A DNA stretch of 64,000 bases from Candidatus Dormiibacterota bacterium. GTDB taxonomy: Bacteria; Chloroflexota; Dormibacteria; Dormibacterales; Dormibacteraceae. Location of the stretch: assembly GCA_003139695.1 (NCBI GenBank), contig PLJM01000025.1:124001-188000 (forward strand). The letters run 5' to 3'. The notes beneath the pieces were generated by a model. It had not been told where the DNA came from. It saw only the letters and a list, made by a program, of their open reading frames with translations, and searched no databases. Made by a program: the position numbers and the translations under genes. Shown here one piece after another: positions 37,559 to 45,527 of the stretch (positions are counted from its first letter, which is position 1; every line of letters begins with the position of its first letter).

Positions 37559-37613
37559 AGCATAGGCCGGTGTTTCGGAGTTGAGTCCTGCTACTCCCTC
37601 CGGCGCGCTATTT

Positions 37614-37678
37614 CGACCATTCGTGCCCTTTGGCTGCGGTTATCGACTGCGTTTCGACCATTTGTGCACTTTTGGCTG
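37614..37678 (+). repeat. Paired 24-base box element, copy 4
   Basis: Boxes start at 37614 (CGACCATTCGTGCCC plus TTTGGCTG, one T shorter) and 37655 (CGACCATTTGTGCAC plus TTTTGGCTG), 41 bases apart. The spacer contains an imperfect GCGGT/ACTGC pairing. It ends two bases before the adk stop codon, on the downstream side of adk and upstream of the GH15 gene. Confidence 0.85.
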
Positions 37679-37680
37679 GT

Positions 37681-38259
37681 TTAACGTCCCCGCTCCGCGG
37701 GGAGGAGGGCTTTTCGGATGCGTTCGAAGATTTCCTCGATCTCCCCGACTCCATCGATCTCGTGCACTTTGACGCCCTTTCGGTAGTGGTCCAGGACCAT
37801 CTCTGTCAGGTTCCTGTACTCGTGCATCCGCTCCCTGATCGCCTCCCGTGTGTCGTCGGGCCGGCCCTCCACCTCTGCCCTGTGCAGCAACCGCTCGATC
37901 AGCACGTCCTCGGGGACCTTGAAGGCGATGACAAAGTCGACCTTGTGGCCCTCCTGGGCCAGCATCTCGTCCAGCGCCTTCGCCTGCTCCAGGGTGCGTG
38001 GAAAGCCGTCCAGCAGCACATCCGAGCTGACATTGGGGTCGCGCAGGATGCTCTGGACGATTCGGATGATCAAATCGTCCGGCACGAGGTCGCCGGCCCG
38101 CATGATCCGCTCGGCCTCCTTGCCAATATCGCTGCCGCGGGCCACCTCGGCGCGCAGGATGTCCCCCGTCGACAGGTGCGACAGCTTGAACTCCCGCTCC
38201 ACGTGAGCCGCTTGCGTGCCCTTGCCGCTCCCGGGCGGCCCAAAGATCAGGCCGATCAC
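37681..38259 (-). CDS. adk: Adenylate kinase, short form
   Basis: A 192-residue nucleoside monophosphate kinase: P-loop LIFGPPGSGKGTQ at the N-terminus, LSTGDILRAEVARGS, LLDGFPRTLEQA and RPDDTREAIRERM. It interconverts ATP+AMP and 2 ADP. The LID is short, without the zinc-binding insert of long bacterial Adk, so a UMP/CMP-kinase-like specificity is not excluded. Start is GTG 38259, overlapping the ParB-like stop as GTGA; longer frames upstream are that gene's shadow. This is not the usual ribosomal-operon setting (secY-adk-map), so it may be a second copy. A GCGGGG hairpin lies in the last codons. Confidence 0.9.
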   Translation of the reverse strand: MIGLIFGPPGSGKGTQAAHVEREFKLSHLSTGDILRAEVARGSDIGKEAERIMRAGDLVPDDLIIRIVQSILRDPNVSSDVLLDGFPRTLEQAKALDEMLAQEGHKVDFVIAFKVPEDVLIERLLHRAEVEGRPDDTREAIRERMHEYRNLTEMVLDHYRKGVKVHEIDGVGEIEEIFERIRKALLPAERGR

Positions 38260-39146
38260 GGCTCGACGTCCAGCTTCAGCATCCGGCGCCGTTCCCAGAA
38301 GCCTCGGGATTCCTCGTCCAGCAGCGAATGCAGAGCCGGGTCTGGGCCCGATGGCACGCCCTTTTCGCTGAGCAGCAACCAGCGCCTCGTGATCTCCACG
38401 TAAAGGTCCGCCTCCGTCCAGCCCGGCATCAGCTCGAGCACACGATACTTGCGAATGAGCTTGATGATCGGCGTGTAGACCTTGTCGTACCAGCTCGCGG
38501 CGGCCTCCGCCAGCGGCACCTCCCGACCCTGCTCCAGGCCGAGGAAGTAACGGTGGCCCAGGATGTGCTTGAAGATCTCGTCGTAACGGCCCAGCCGGCT
38601 GCATTCGAGCCGCGCCTCGGGCCGGGTGCGGTGCAGCTGGGTGGTGTCAAGGAACGCAGAATACTCGGCAGCCCTCAATAGCGCGGCCCCGTCGACGTGG
38701 GAGCCCACCGGCGCGCGGGTTCGCACCTCGACGACCCGGGCGCTGATCTCCTCGCGACCAAGGCTTCGTGCCACCGACACCCTGTGGTGGCCATCGATCA
38801 CGTAGTAATAGTCGTCGAGCCTGTACACGTCGATGGGTGGCAGCTCATCGCCTTCGACCATCGCCCTGTAGATCCGGGTCCAGCGGTCGCGCAGCCTGCG
38901 GTTGACTGGGAGGAAACCGGGGTCGAAGTCCTGCGATTTGACTTCGGCCGCCGCCGAGCCGACCACCCGGTTGAGCGGGATCTCCTGCACGCCGCCGAAG
39001 GACTTGCCTTCGAGCCCGGCCGCGGCCAAGACTCGGTCGAGCGAGAGCAGGCCCCCCTTACGCCGCGTCAGCGTCGCCCGGATCGCCCGGCGAAACGCTT
39101 TGGCCCGCGCGCTGTCGAAATCTTCGCGCGCGCGGATTGTCTCCAC
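38256..39146 (-). CDS. ParB-like/DUF4032 protein
   Basis: A 296-residue protein. Residues about 50-160 resemble a ParB/Srx-type nucleotide-binding domain: IPLNRVVGS, PIDVYRLDDYYYVIDGHHRV and SVARSLGREEI; the GHHR motif matches the CTP/phosphate-binding GxxR of ParB. The rest, with SWYDKVYTPIIKLIRKY and GWTEADLYVEITRRW, looks like DUF4032. No helix-turn-helix is visible, so a chromosome-partition role is unlikely. It overlaps adk by four bases (GTGA), which suggests a link to nucleotide metabolism. Function unknown; the fold assignment is inference. Confidence 0.65.
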   Translation of the reverse strand: METIRAREDFDSARAKAFRRAIRATLTRRKGGLLSLDRVLAAAGLEGKSFGGVQEIPLNRVVGSAAAEVKSQDFDPGFLPVNRRLRDRWTRIYRAMVEGDELPPIDVYRLDDYYYVIDGHHRVSVARSLGREEISARVVEVRTRAPVGSHVDGAALLRAAEYSAFLDTTQLHRTRPEARLECSRLGRYDEIFKHILGHRYFLGLEQGREVPLAEAAASWYDKVYTPIIKLIRKYRVLELMPGWTEADLYVEITRRWLLLSEKGVPSGPDPALHSLLDEESRGFWERRRMLKLDVEP

Positions 39147-39169
39147 GCGAGACCTAGCCGAACACGAAT

Positions 39170-40228
39170 CTAAAGCAGGGCGAGCTCGGTCTCGGAGTCG
39201 AAGAAGTGCAGGGTCCTGGTATCAAGGCCCAGCTTGATCGAGTCCCCGGGTTCGACCTTGATTCGAGGATCGACCCTGGCGGTGACCGAGTCGCCGCCCA
39301 CCTTGCCGTAAAGGAACTGGTCGGAGCCCAGCCGCTCGACGACGTCGACCTTCATCTCCATCGCGCTGTCCGGATCAGGGATGCGATCGGTGACGGCCTC
39401 GGGCCGGAATCCAAGGATGCCCTTTGCGGCAGGTAGGGCCTTGGGCAGCTTGACGTGGAAGCCTGACGCCGTGGCGACACCGTCCTGCACTGTGGCGGCA
39501 ACGAAGTTCATCGTCGGGGTGCCGACGAATCCGGCCACGAATATGTTCGCTGGGTGGTCGTAAATGTCACCGGGCGTCCCCACCTGCTGAAGGATGCCTG
39601 CGTTCATGATCGCGATGCGGTCCCCCATCGTCATCGCCTCGACCTGGTCGTGGGTGACGTAGATGAAAGTAGTCCCGAGGTCACGGTGCAGCTTCTGCAG
39701 CTCGATGCGGGTCTGGGCGCGCAACTTGGCGTCCAGGTTCGACAGCGGCTCGTCAAGCAGGAAGACCTGCGGATTGCGCACGATGGCCCTGCCGAGTGCG
39801 ACGCGCTGACGCTGGCCTCCCGAGAGGGCGCGCGGCTTGCGGTCGAGGAAGTTGCCCAGTCCGAGGCTCGAGGAGGCCGACTTGACGCGTTTGTCGATCT
39901 CCGCCTTCTTCATGTGCTGCATCTGGAGCGGGAACGCCATGTTGTCGTACACGCTCATGTGCGGGTAGAGGGCGTACGACTGGAACACCATGGCGATGTC
40001 GCGGTCCTTGGCGGCGATGTTGTTGATCACGCGATCACCGATGCGGATCTGGCCCTCTGAGATCGACTCGAGCCCGGCCAGCATGCGCAGTGCTGTCGAC
40101 TTGCCGCATCCGGAGGGGCCGACCAGGACCATGAACTCCTTGTCCGCGACCTCCACGTTGAAGTCCTTGACCACGGTCAGGTCAGACGTATAGCGCTTCA
40201 CAACGTGGTCGAAAGTGACGGATGCCAT
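39170..40228 (-). CDS. Sugar ABC importer ATPase (MalK/UgpC/MsmK type)
   Basis: A 352-residue ATPase of carbohydrate importers: Walker A VGPSGCGKSTALRMLAGLE, Q-loop MVFQSYALYPHM, signature LSGGQRQRVALGRAIV, Walker B VFLLDEPLSNLDAKLR, H-loop YVTHDQVEAM. The C-terminal TOBE/regulatory domain (ILGFRPEAV, LGLDTRTLHFFD) is present. It powers the two permeases encoded just upstream (40274-42651), and such ATPases are often shared by several importers. It is 45 bases downstream of the MalG-type permease in the same direction. Cytosolic face of the membrane. Confidence 0.95.
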   Translation of the reverse strand: MASVTFDHVVKRYTSDLTVVKDFNVEVADKEFMVLVGPSGCGKSTALRMLAGLESISEGQIRIGDRVINNIAAKDRDIAMVFQSYALYPHMSVYDNMAFPLQMQHMKKAEIDKRVKSASSSLGLGNFLDRKPRALSGGQRQRVALGRAIVRNPQVFLLDEPLSNLDAKLRAQTRIELQKLHRDLGTTFIYVTHDQVEAMTMGDRIAIMNAGILQQVGTPGDIYDHPANIFVAGFVGTPTMNFVAATVQDGVATASGFHVKLPKALPAAKGILGFRPEAVTDRIPDPDSAMEMKVDVVERLGSDQFLYGKVGGDSVTARVDPRIKVEPGDSIKLGLDTRTLHFFDSETELALL

Positions 40229-40273
40229 CTGTTCTGTTACTCCTTCAGATTCTGCTCATAGTGACCACCAGGC

Positions 40274-41215
40274 TCATTTGACCGCCCCGGCAAGCACGCC
40301 GCGGACGAAGTAGCGCTGGAAGGAGAAAAAGACAATGAGTGGGATGAAGATGGAAATCATCGCTCCAGTCGAGATGATCCAGTAGTTGGCGGCCAGGGTA
40401 CGGGTCTGCTCGAAAAGGAAGATGGTCAGGGTCGCATGCTTGTTGTTGCCCAGGAAGATCAGGGCGACCAGCAGGTCGTTCCACACCCAGATGAACTGAA
40501 AGATCATCAGCGATGCAGCCGCCGGCAGGCCGAGCGGGAGCGCCACCCTGCGAAACAGCTGCCACTCGCCGGCGCCGTCGATGCGTCCGGCTTCGAGCAT
40601 CTCCTTGGGTATGCCGGAATAGAAGTTGTACATCAGGAAAATGCCGAACGGCAGTCCGAATGCGACGTGGAAGATGACAACGCCGGGGATCGTGCCAAAT
40701 GGGTTGAAGCCGCTCAGGTCGCCAAACACGCGGTATTCCTGGACGACCGGGATCAGGGCAACCTGGATCGGCACCACCAGCAGGCCCACGATGACGAGGA
40801 AGACCACGCTACGCCCCGGCCACCGTCCAAAGACCAGCGAGTACGCGGTCAGGCTCGAAATGATGGTGACCAGGAGCGTCGCCGGGACGGTGATCTCGAG
40901 GGACGTTATGAGGGAATCGAGGACGCCGCGGGCCACCAGCCCCTGCGCGAACAATGTCTGGTAGTTCGACAGCGTGAGCTGCGAGGGCGCCGTCAGGGCG
41001 GTCCACCAGCCGGATTGCTGGAAGAGCGACTCGGGCCGCAGCGAGATGATCGCGAGGCCGATCGTCGGCACCAGCCAGAAGACGGCGGAAACGACGAGGA
41101 CGATGTTCAGGATCGCCCTGGAGGGACGGATGGCGCTAAGGAGCGAGCGGCGCTCCAGGTTAACCGGCTTGGTGGCTGGGCTGCCCGGCTTGGTGGCTGG
41201 GCTGACCACGCTCAT
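40274..41215 (-). CDS. Sugar ABC importer permease (MalG type)
   Basis: A 313-residue inner-membrane permease with six segments. The cytoplasmic EAA loop that docks the ATPase is EAGRIDGAGEWQLFRRVALP, followed by IFQFIWVWNDLLVALIFL typical of MalG-type subunits. ATG 41215 overlaps the preceding permease stop (ATGA); the longer reading frame to 41491 is a shadow of that gene. The N-terminal tail contains a repeated SPATKPG/SPATKPV, from a 16-base direct repeat in the DNA. Substrate inferred from the neighbouring beta-glucosidase as a beta-glucoside or oligosaccharide. Confidence 0.94.
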   Translation of the reverse strand: MSVVSPATKPGSPATKPVNLERRSLLSAIRPSRAILNIVLVVSAVFWLVPTIGLAIISLRPESLFQQSGWWTALTAPSQLTLSNYQTLFAQGLVARGVLDSLITSLEITVPATLLVTIISSLTAYSLVFGRWPGRSVVFLVIVGLLVVPIQVALIPVVQEYRVFGDLSGFNPFGTIPGVVIFHVAFGLPFGIFLMYNFYSGIPKEMLEAGRIDGAGEWQLFRRVALPLGLPAAASLMIFQFIWVWNDLLVALIFLGNNKHATLTIFLFEQTRTLAANYWIISTGAMISIFIPLIVFFSFQRYFVRGVLAGAVK

Positions 41216-42651
41216 CCCCTGATCCTTCTGAGGTTGAGCACAATCGCGGGGATCACGAGGATGAACAGGATCACTGCCAAGGCGCTGGCCAGGCCCCAGT
41301 TGCCGAGCCCCCCCGTGAAGCCGAAGTTGTACATCGCCAGCGCCAGGGTGTTCGCATCGCCCTGGGATGAGCCTGGAGCCATGTTCAGGATGATGTCGAA
41401 GATCTTGAGGACGTTGATGAGCATCGTCACTATGACCACGATCAGGACGGGGGCCAGCATCGGCATCGTCATCCGCCGGAAGGTCTGCCATTCACCCGCG
41501 CCGTCCAGCCGCGCCGCCTCCAGCACCTCGCGATCGAGCGAGGCCAGGCCGGCGCCGATCACCACCATGGCGAACCCTGCCCAGATCCACAGGTACGCGA
41601 GGATCATCGAAATGTCCACCAATGGGACGCTGAGGAGCGCCTGGGCCGTCTGGTTGAGGCTGCTGGTAGGGGTCAGCGATTGCGTGCCCAGCCAGAAGAT
41701 ACCGGTGAAGCCGGAACTGAAATTGCTCGAGTCGATCTGGACCTTGTAGCTGCCACTGCCCACACTGCCGAATGAGAAGTCTCCGTGGGCATCGGACACC
41801 GCCGTCCCGGCGCTAGTGCCGTCGCTGCGCAACAGCGTGAGCTTCAGCCCGGGAAAACCTAGCTCGTCGGGGAGGACCTGACCTCGCGCGGTCGGATTCG
41901 ACGGGGAGAAGTCGCGCCATACCAAGCCGGTCACCGCGCCCGGCGACGCCGTCGGTACGACTGCGGTCTGAGCGCCTACGAGCTGGAGCGTGGCTGGGCT
42001 GATGCCGATCAAGCCGAGCTCGACAGGGTTGCCCGCGGTAACTGTCGATGAGCTCTCCAGGCTGTCCTTTGGACCTGCGCTCACCCCGGTCGCGACGAGG
42101 CCGGCGACACTCTGGCCCGCCGACGGGTCGACCGGGTAGAGGCCCGGCGGGTTGATCCAATCGCTCGCCGTCTGGATCGTGGCGTTGACGATTCCAATGT
42201 GGGGATCGAGGTCGAAGATGGTCCGCCAGACCAGCGCCGATGCGGTGGCGCTGAAGACGATCGGCATGAAGATGATGGTCTTGAAGGCCGTGGACCAGCG
42301 GATGCGCTCGGAGAGCACCCCATAGACGAGGCCGATGAAGGTCACCAGGAACGGAAAGACAATGACCCAGATGACGTTGTTTCGAAATGTGACCAGGATG
42401 CTCGAGGTCGAGAAGATCTCTTTGTAGTTGGCGAGACCGACGTAGTTGGAGGCGGTCGCGTCGTAGAAGCTGTTGCGGGCGGTCGCAGCGAGCGGATAAA
42501 CGGTGATAGCCAGAAGAAATATGGCGCCAGGGGCCAGGAACGCCAGCGAGCCGAGATGGTCTCGCCAACCACCGCCTGGGTTTCCGCCCTCGTTAACGGC
42601 GGCCGCGCGCCTGCGCGCGCGCGGCGTTGCCTCGGTGCCAATCTCTGCCAA
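41212..42651 (-). CDS. Sugar ABC importer permease (MalF type) with extracytoplasmic insert
   Basis: A 479-residue permease, about 160-190 residues longer than usual. Membrane segments flank an insert at about residues 160-345 (bases about 41616-42171), placed on the outer side. The insert includes a Cna-B/carboxypeptidase-regulatory-like beta-sandwich signature: FPGLKLTLLRSDGTSAG, VSDAHGDFSFGSVGSGSYKV. The docking EAA loop EAARLDGAGEWQTFRRMTMP and the last two segments are intact. The insert might contact the binding protein, substrate or cell wall; MalF of E. coli also has a large loop, but of a different fold. First permease in the operon, 53 bases after the binding protein gene. Confidence 0.92.
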   Translation of the reverse strand: MAEIGTEATPRARRRAAAVNEGGNPGGGWRDHLGSLAFLAPGAIFLLAITVYPLAATARNSFYDATASNYVGLANYKEIFSTSSILVTFRNNVIWVIVFPFLVTFIGLVYGVLSERIRWSTAFKTIIFMPIVFSATASALVWRTIFDLDPHIGIVNATIQTASDWINPPGLYPVDPSAGQSVAGLVATGVSAGPKDSLESSSTVTAGNPVELGLIGISPATLQLVGAQTAVVPTASPGAVTGLVWRDFSPSNPTARGQVLPDELGFPGLKLTLLRSDGTSAGTAVSDAHGDFSFGSVGSGSYKVQIDSSNFSSGFTGIFWLGTQSLTPTSSLNQTAQALLSVPLVDISMILAYLWIWAGFAMVVIGAGLASLDREVLEAARLDGAGEWQTFRRMTMPMLAPVLIVVIVTMLINVLKIFDIILNMAPGSSQGDANTLALAMYNFGFTGGLGNWGLASALAVILFILVIPAIVLNLRRIRG

Positions 42652-42704
42652 GAGCTTTTAGTCTGATTCTCGCTTAAAGCTTGAAAGCTGGCTGCTGCGC
42701 TCGC

Positions 42705-44063
42705 CTAGTGGCCCAACCCTGCTGTGGCTTGCGTATCCATAGTTGCCTGGATTGCGCTGACGTTTGAAGGGGTCTTGAGGAAGTTGAGCATGTCCTGCCA
42801 CATCATCGGCTCCCATGTCCCCTGGAGGTCGTCAAGGCTGAAGACGAAGCTGGTCGCGTTCACCAGGGCTAGGGCATCCTTCTGCGTGACGGGGTCTGGA
42901 TAGGCACTCGTCGGCACAGTCTTATTGGGCGAGGTGAAGCCGCCGGCGGTAGCCCAGATCGAGGCGCCGGTTGGACCGGCGAGGTACTTGACGAGGGCCT
43001 CAGATTGTGGCGTGTCCTTGAGCATGATCGCCACGTCACCGGCGCCCTGGACCGCGCCCTGGTTGGCTGCGTTGGCGGCCGGCGCGGGGAAGTCAAAGAA
43101 GTTGTAGCAGGGGGTCTTGGCGGGATCGATGCTGCAGGCTGCGCCGCCGTTTCCCGTCGTGCCGGGCGCGTAGGTGGCAGAGTTGGCCTTGACCTCATTG
43201 GCAACGAAATCACCTTCGAAGACCATCGCCGCTTTCGGCTGCGCACCGGTCTTCGGGAAGACCTTGTCGACACACGTGGGGTAGCTGTTAGAAAGCGAGC
43301 CGTTAAGGCCGCCAAGAAGGTTTGAGGGATCCCCTACCAGCTGCCCGAAGGTGGTGAAGGCCGAGGTCACTGTCGGGTCGGTCCACTTGGTGGCGTGGGT
43401 CGACAGCGAGTTGTAGCTGGCGGCGCCGGCAGTCTTCAAGTAGATGTTCTGCCAGAAGTCCGCGACGGGCCAACCGATGTCGGTGCAGAGCGAGAACGGC
43501 GCGATACCTGATGCCTTCAGGGTGGCCGCGTCCGATATCACCTGCTCCCATGTCGTCGGTGGTGTGGTGATGCCGGCCGCCGCGAACTCCGCGGGATTGT
43601 ACCAGATCGTGTTCTTGTTGGCGCCCTTGAACCAGACGCCATAGAGCTTGCCGTTTGCAGTCACCAGCTGGTTCCAGGCGTCACCGTAGTTGGCAGAGAG
43701 GCTGCCGACGATGCTGGTCAGGTCTTTGATCGAGCCTTGCTTGGCGAGCGTCTGCACGGTGCCGGGGTCTGGCACGAGTGCGACGTCGGGCGGAGCGCCA
43801 CCCTGAATCGCCGACCCCAACGCGGTGCTGATGGTGCTTCCCTTCGACGTGTAGTTGACTGTGACTCCGGTCGAAGTCGTGAACGGCACCAACGCCGCCT
43901 TGAAAGCCTGCTGCTCAGAGCTGGACCACTCCGCCCATAGCGTGACCGAGCCCCCAATGTTTTGCGAGGTGGAAGGGGAGTTCGAGGCGGTGTTTCCGCC
44001 ACCACAGGCGGCGACGGCCAGGAGAATTCCCAGACCAAGAGTGCTGGCTTTACGACCGATCAT
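42705..44063 (-). CDS. Sugar ABC importer solute-binding lipoprotein
   Basis: A 452-residue extracellular solute-binding protein (family 1). The signal peptide ends in a lipobox LLAVAAC with lipidated Cys20, then a Gly/Ser/Asn-rich tether. The body shows VTLWAEWSSSEQQAFKAALV, PPDVALVPDPGTVQTLAKQG, WYNPAEFAAAGI and a C-terminal WEPMMWQDMLNFL. Four further cysteines may form disulfides. It captures a sugar, probably an oligosaccharide or glucoside, for the permeases encoded downstream. ATG 44063 has a GGGGGG ribosome site seven bases upstream, better than TTG 44078. Its promoter faces the beta-glucosidase gene. Confidence 0.93.
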   Translation of the reverse strand: MIGRKASTLGLGILLAVAACGGGNTASNSPSTSQNIGGSVTLWAEWSSSEQQAFKAALVPFTTSTGVTVNYTSKGSTISTALGSAIQGGAPPDVALVPDPGTVQTLAKQGSIKDLTSIVGSLSANYGDAWNQLVTANGKLYGVWFKGANKNTIWYNPAEFAAAGITTPPTTWEQVISDAATLKASGIAPFSLCTDIGWPVADFWQNIYLKTAGAASYNSLSTHATKWTDPTVTSAFTTFGQLVGDPSNLLGGLNGSLSNSYPTCVDKVFPKTGAQPKAAMVFEGDFVANEVKANSATYAPGTTGNGGAACSIDPAKTPCYNFFDFPAPAANAANQGAVQGAGDVAIMLKDTPQSEALVKYLAGPTGASIWATAGGFTSPNKTVPTSAYPDPVTQKDALALVNATSFVFSLDDLQGTWEPMMWQDMLNFLKTPSNVSAIQATMDTQATAGLGH

Positions 44064-44113
44064 CAAGTGACCCCCCAATTACGCCCTTACCGGGCCCTGT
44101 CCGATAACCGGGG

Positions 44114-44142
44114 ATTCTAACGCGCGACGGGAATCGTGTCGA
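44114..44142 (-). promoter_or_regulatory. Promoter of sugar ABC operon
   Basis: On the minus strand TCGACA (44142-44137), 17 bases and TAGAAT (44119-44114) form a good sigma-70-like promoter for the binding protein gene, giving a leader of about 45 bases. GATTC and GAATC arms around the -10 region (44113-44135) could be an operator. Confidence 0.6.
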
Positions 44143-44199
44143 CGTCCGAGTTCAGAAGTCGGTGGGCGGTCGCCTGGGAGGGTGCTAGATTGGCCGGCT

Positions 44200-45441
44200 A
44201 TGTCCAACACCTTTCCCAACGGATTTCTCTTCGGCGCGGTCGTCGGCGCGCACCAGGTCGAGGGCGGCAATACGAACAGCGACTGGTGGTGGTGGGAGCA
44301 CCGCGAAGGGACGCTCTGCCGCGAGCCATCAGGCGACGCCTGCGACTTCTACCACCGTTACGCCGACGACATCTCGATGCTTGCCGGGCTCGGCATGAAC
44401 GCGTTCCGCTTCGGCATCGAGTGGGCGCGCATCGAGCCGGCAGATGGCGAGTTCTCGACCGCTCAGCTCGACCACTATCGGCGCATCTTGGAAGCCTGCC
44501 ACCGCAACTCGGTGACGCCGATCCTCACTTTCCACCACTTCACGCTGCCGAAGTGGTTGCTCGACCTGGGTGGTTTCGCGTCCGAACGATTTCCTTCGCT
44601 GTTCGAGCGCTACTGCGATCGCGCCGCAGCCGCGCTGGGAGACGCCATCGGGATCGCATGCACGTTCAACGAACCGCAGGGACTGGGCCAGAGCGGATAC
44701 CTCCTCGGCATCAATCCACCGGGACATACCGACGACAACACCGGCGCGCAGGCTGCCGTCGACAACCTGCTGGAAGCGCATGCGGCGGGCGCCGCAGCGA
44801 TCAGGGCACACTCAAGCGCGCCCGTGGGCGTGACGCTGGCAGTCCCCGACATCCAGTACGAGGACGGCGCGGAGCCGGGGGACACATCTCTCGAGATCGA
44901 GTCCCGAATCAACGACAGGTTCTTCGAGCTCGCGCGCCGCGACGACTTCGTCGGCGTCCAGACCTACACTCGCTTTCGAATCGGTCCTGAGGGCCCGCGC
45001 AGTCCCGGCCATGATTGGAGCGATTGGACGCGGGAGATCGAAGAAACCGATGACACGACTCAGATGGGCTACGAGTACTACCCACAGGCGCTGGGCGGAG
45101 CGATCAGGCGCGCGTGGAAGAGCACTGGTGGAATCCCAATCCTCGTGACCGAGAACGGGATTGCGACATCGGTCGATGAGAAGCGGGTCTCCTTTATCGA
45201 TGCGGCGCTGCGCGAAGCGCAAGCGTGCATGGCAGAGGGAATCGACGTGCGGGGCTACCTGCACTGGTCGCTGCTCGACAATTTCGAGTGGGCGTTCGGC
45301 TACGGACCCACCTTCGGGCTGGTGGCGGTGGATCGCCACTCATTCGTGAGGTACCCGAAGCCGAGCGCGGCGTGGCTCGGCGCAGTGGCGCGGGCACGCA
45401 GCCTGCCCGAACGGGCTGGCGCCGCTTCGGGGTCTGTGTGA
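44200..45441 (+). CDS. GH1 beta-glucosidase
   Basis: A 413-residue family 1 glycosidase that hydrolyses beta-glucosides or similar. The N-terminal GH1 signature reads FPNGFLFGAVVGAHQVEGG, the acid/base is Glu158 in CTFNEP and the nucleophile Glu318 in VTENG. The C-terminal HWSLLDNFEWAFGYGPTFGL is characteristic. No signal peptide, so it acts on imported sugars from the divergent ABC importer. ATG 44200 is preceded by a TAGATT -10-like hexamer (44186-44191) eight bases upstream and no ribosome site, suggesting a leaderless message; an in-frame GTG at 44182 is less likely. Confidence 0.94.
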   Translation: MSNTFPNGFLFGAVVGAHQVEGGNTNSDWWWWEHREGTLCREPSGDACDFYHRYADDISMLAGLGMNAFRFGIEWARIEPADGEFSTAQLDHYRRILEACHRNSVTPILTFHHFTLPKWLLDLGGFASERFPSLFERYCDRAAAALGDAIGIACTFNEPQGLGQSGYLLGINPPGHTDDNTGAQAAVDNLLEAHAAGAAAIRAHSSAPVGVTLAVPDIQYEDGAEPGDTSLEIESRINDRFFELARRDDFVGVQTYTRFRIGPEGPRSPGHDWSDWTREIEETDDTTQMGYEYYPQALGGAIRRAWKSTGGIPILVTENGIATSVDEKRVSFIDAALREAQACMAEGIDVRGYLHWSLLDNFEWAFGYGPTFGLVAVDRHSFVRYPKPSAAWLGAVARARSLPERAGAASGSV

Positions 45442-45527
45442 TCGGACGAAACACCGCCTGAACTAAGGGCGGGGATATTCGGGCCCGGAAGTCCACGCAT
45501 ATCCCTCATTGTTATGCGGGGGAGAGA

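Noticed and set aside
38260..38604. Extended adenylate kinase
   Set aside because: The upstream part is a frame shadow of the ParB-like gene with Ala/Gly/Arg-rich sequence; GTG 38259 begins right at the P-loop strand.
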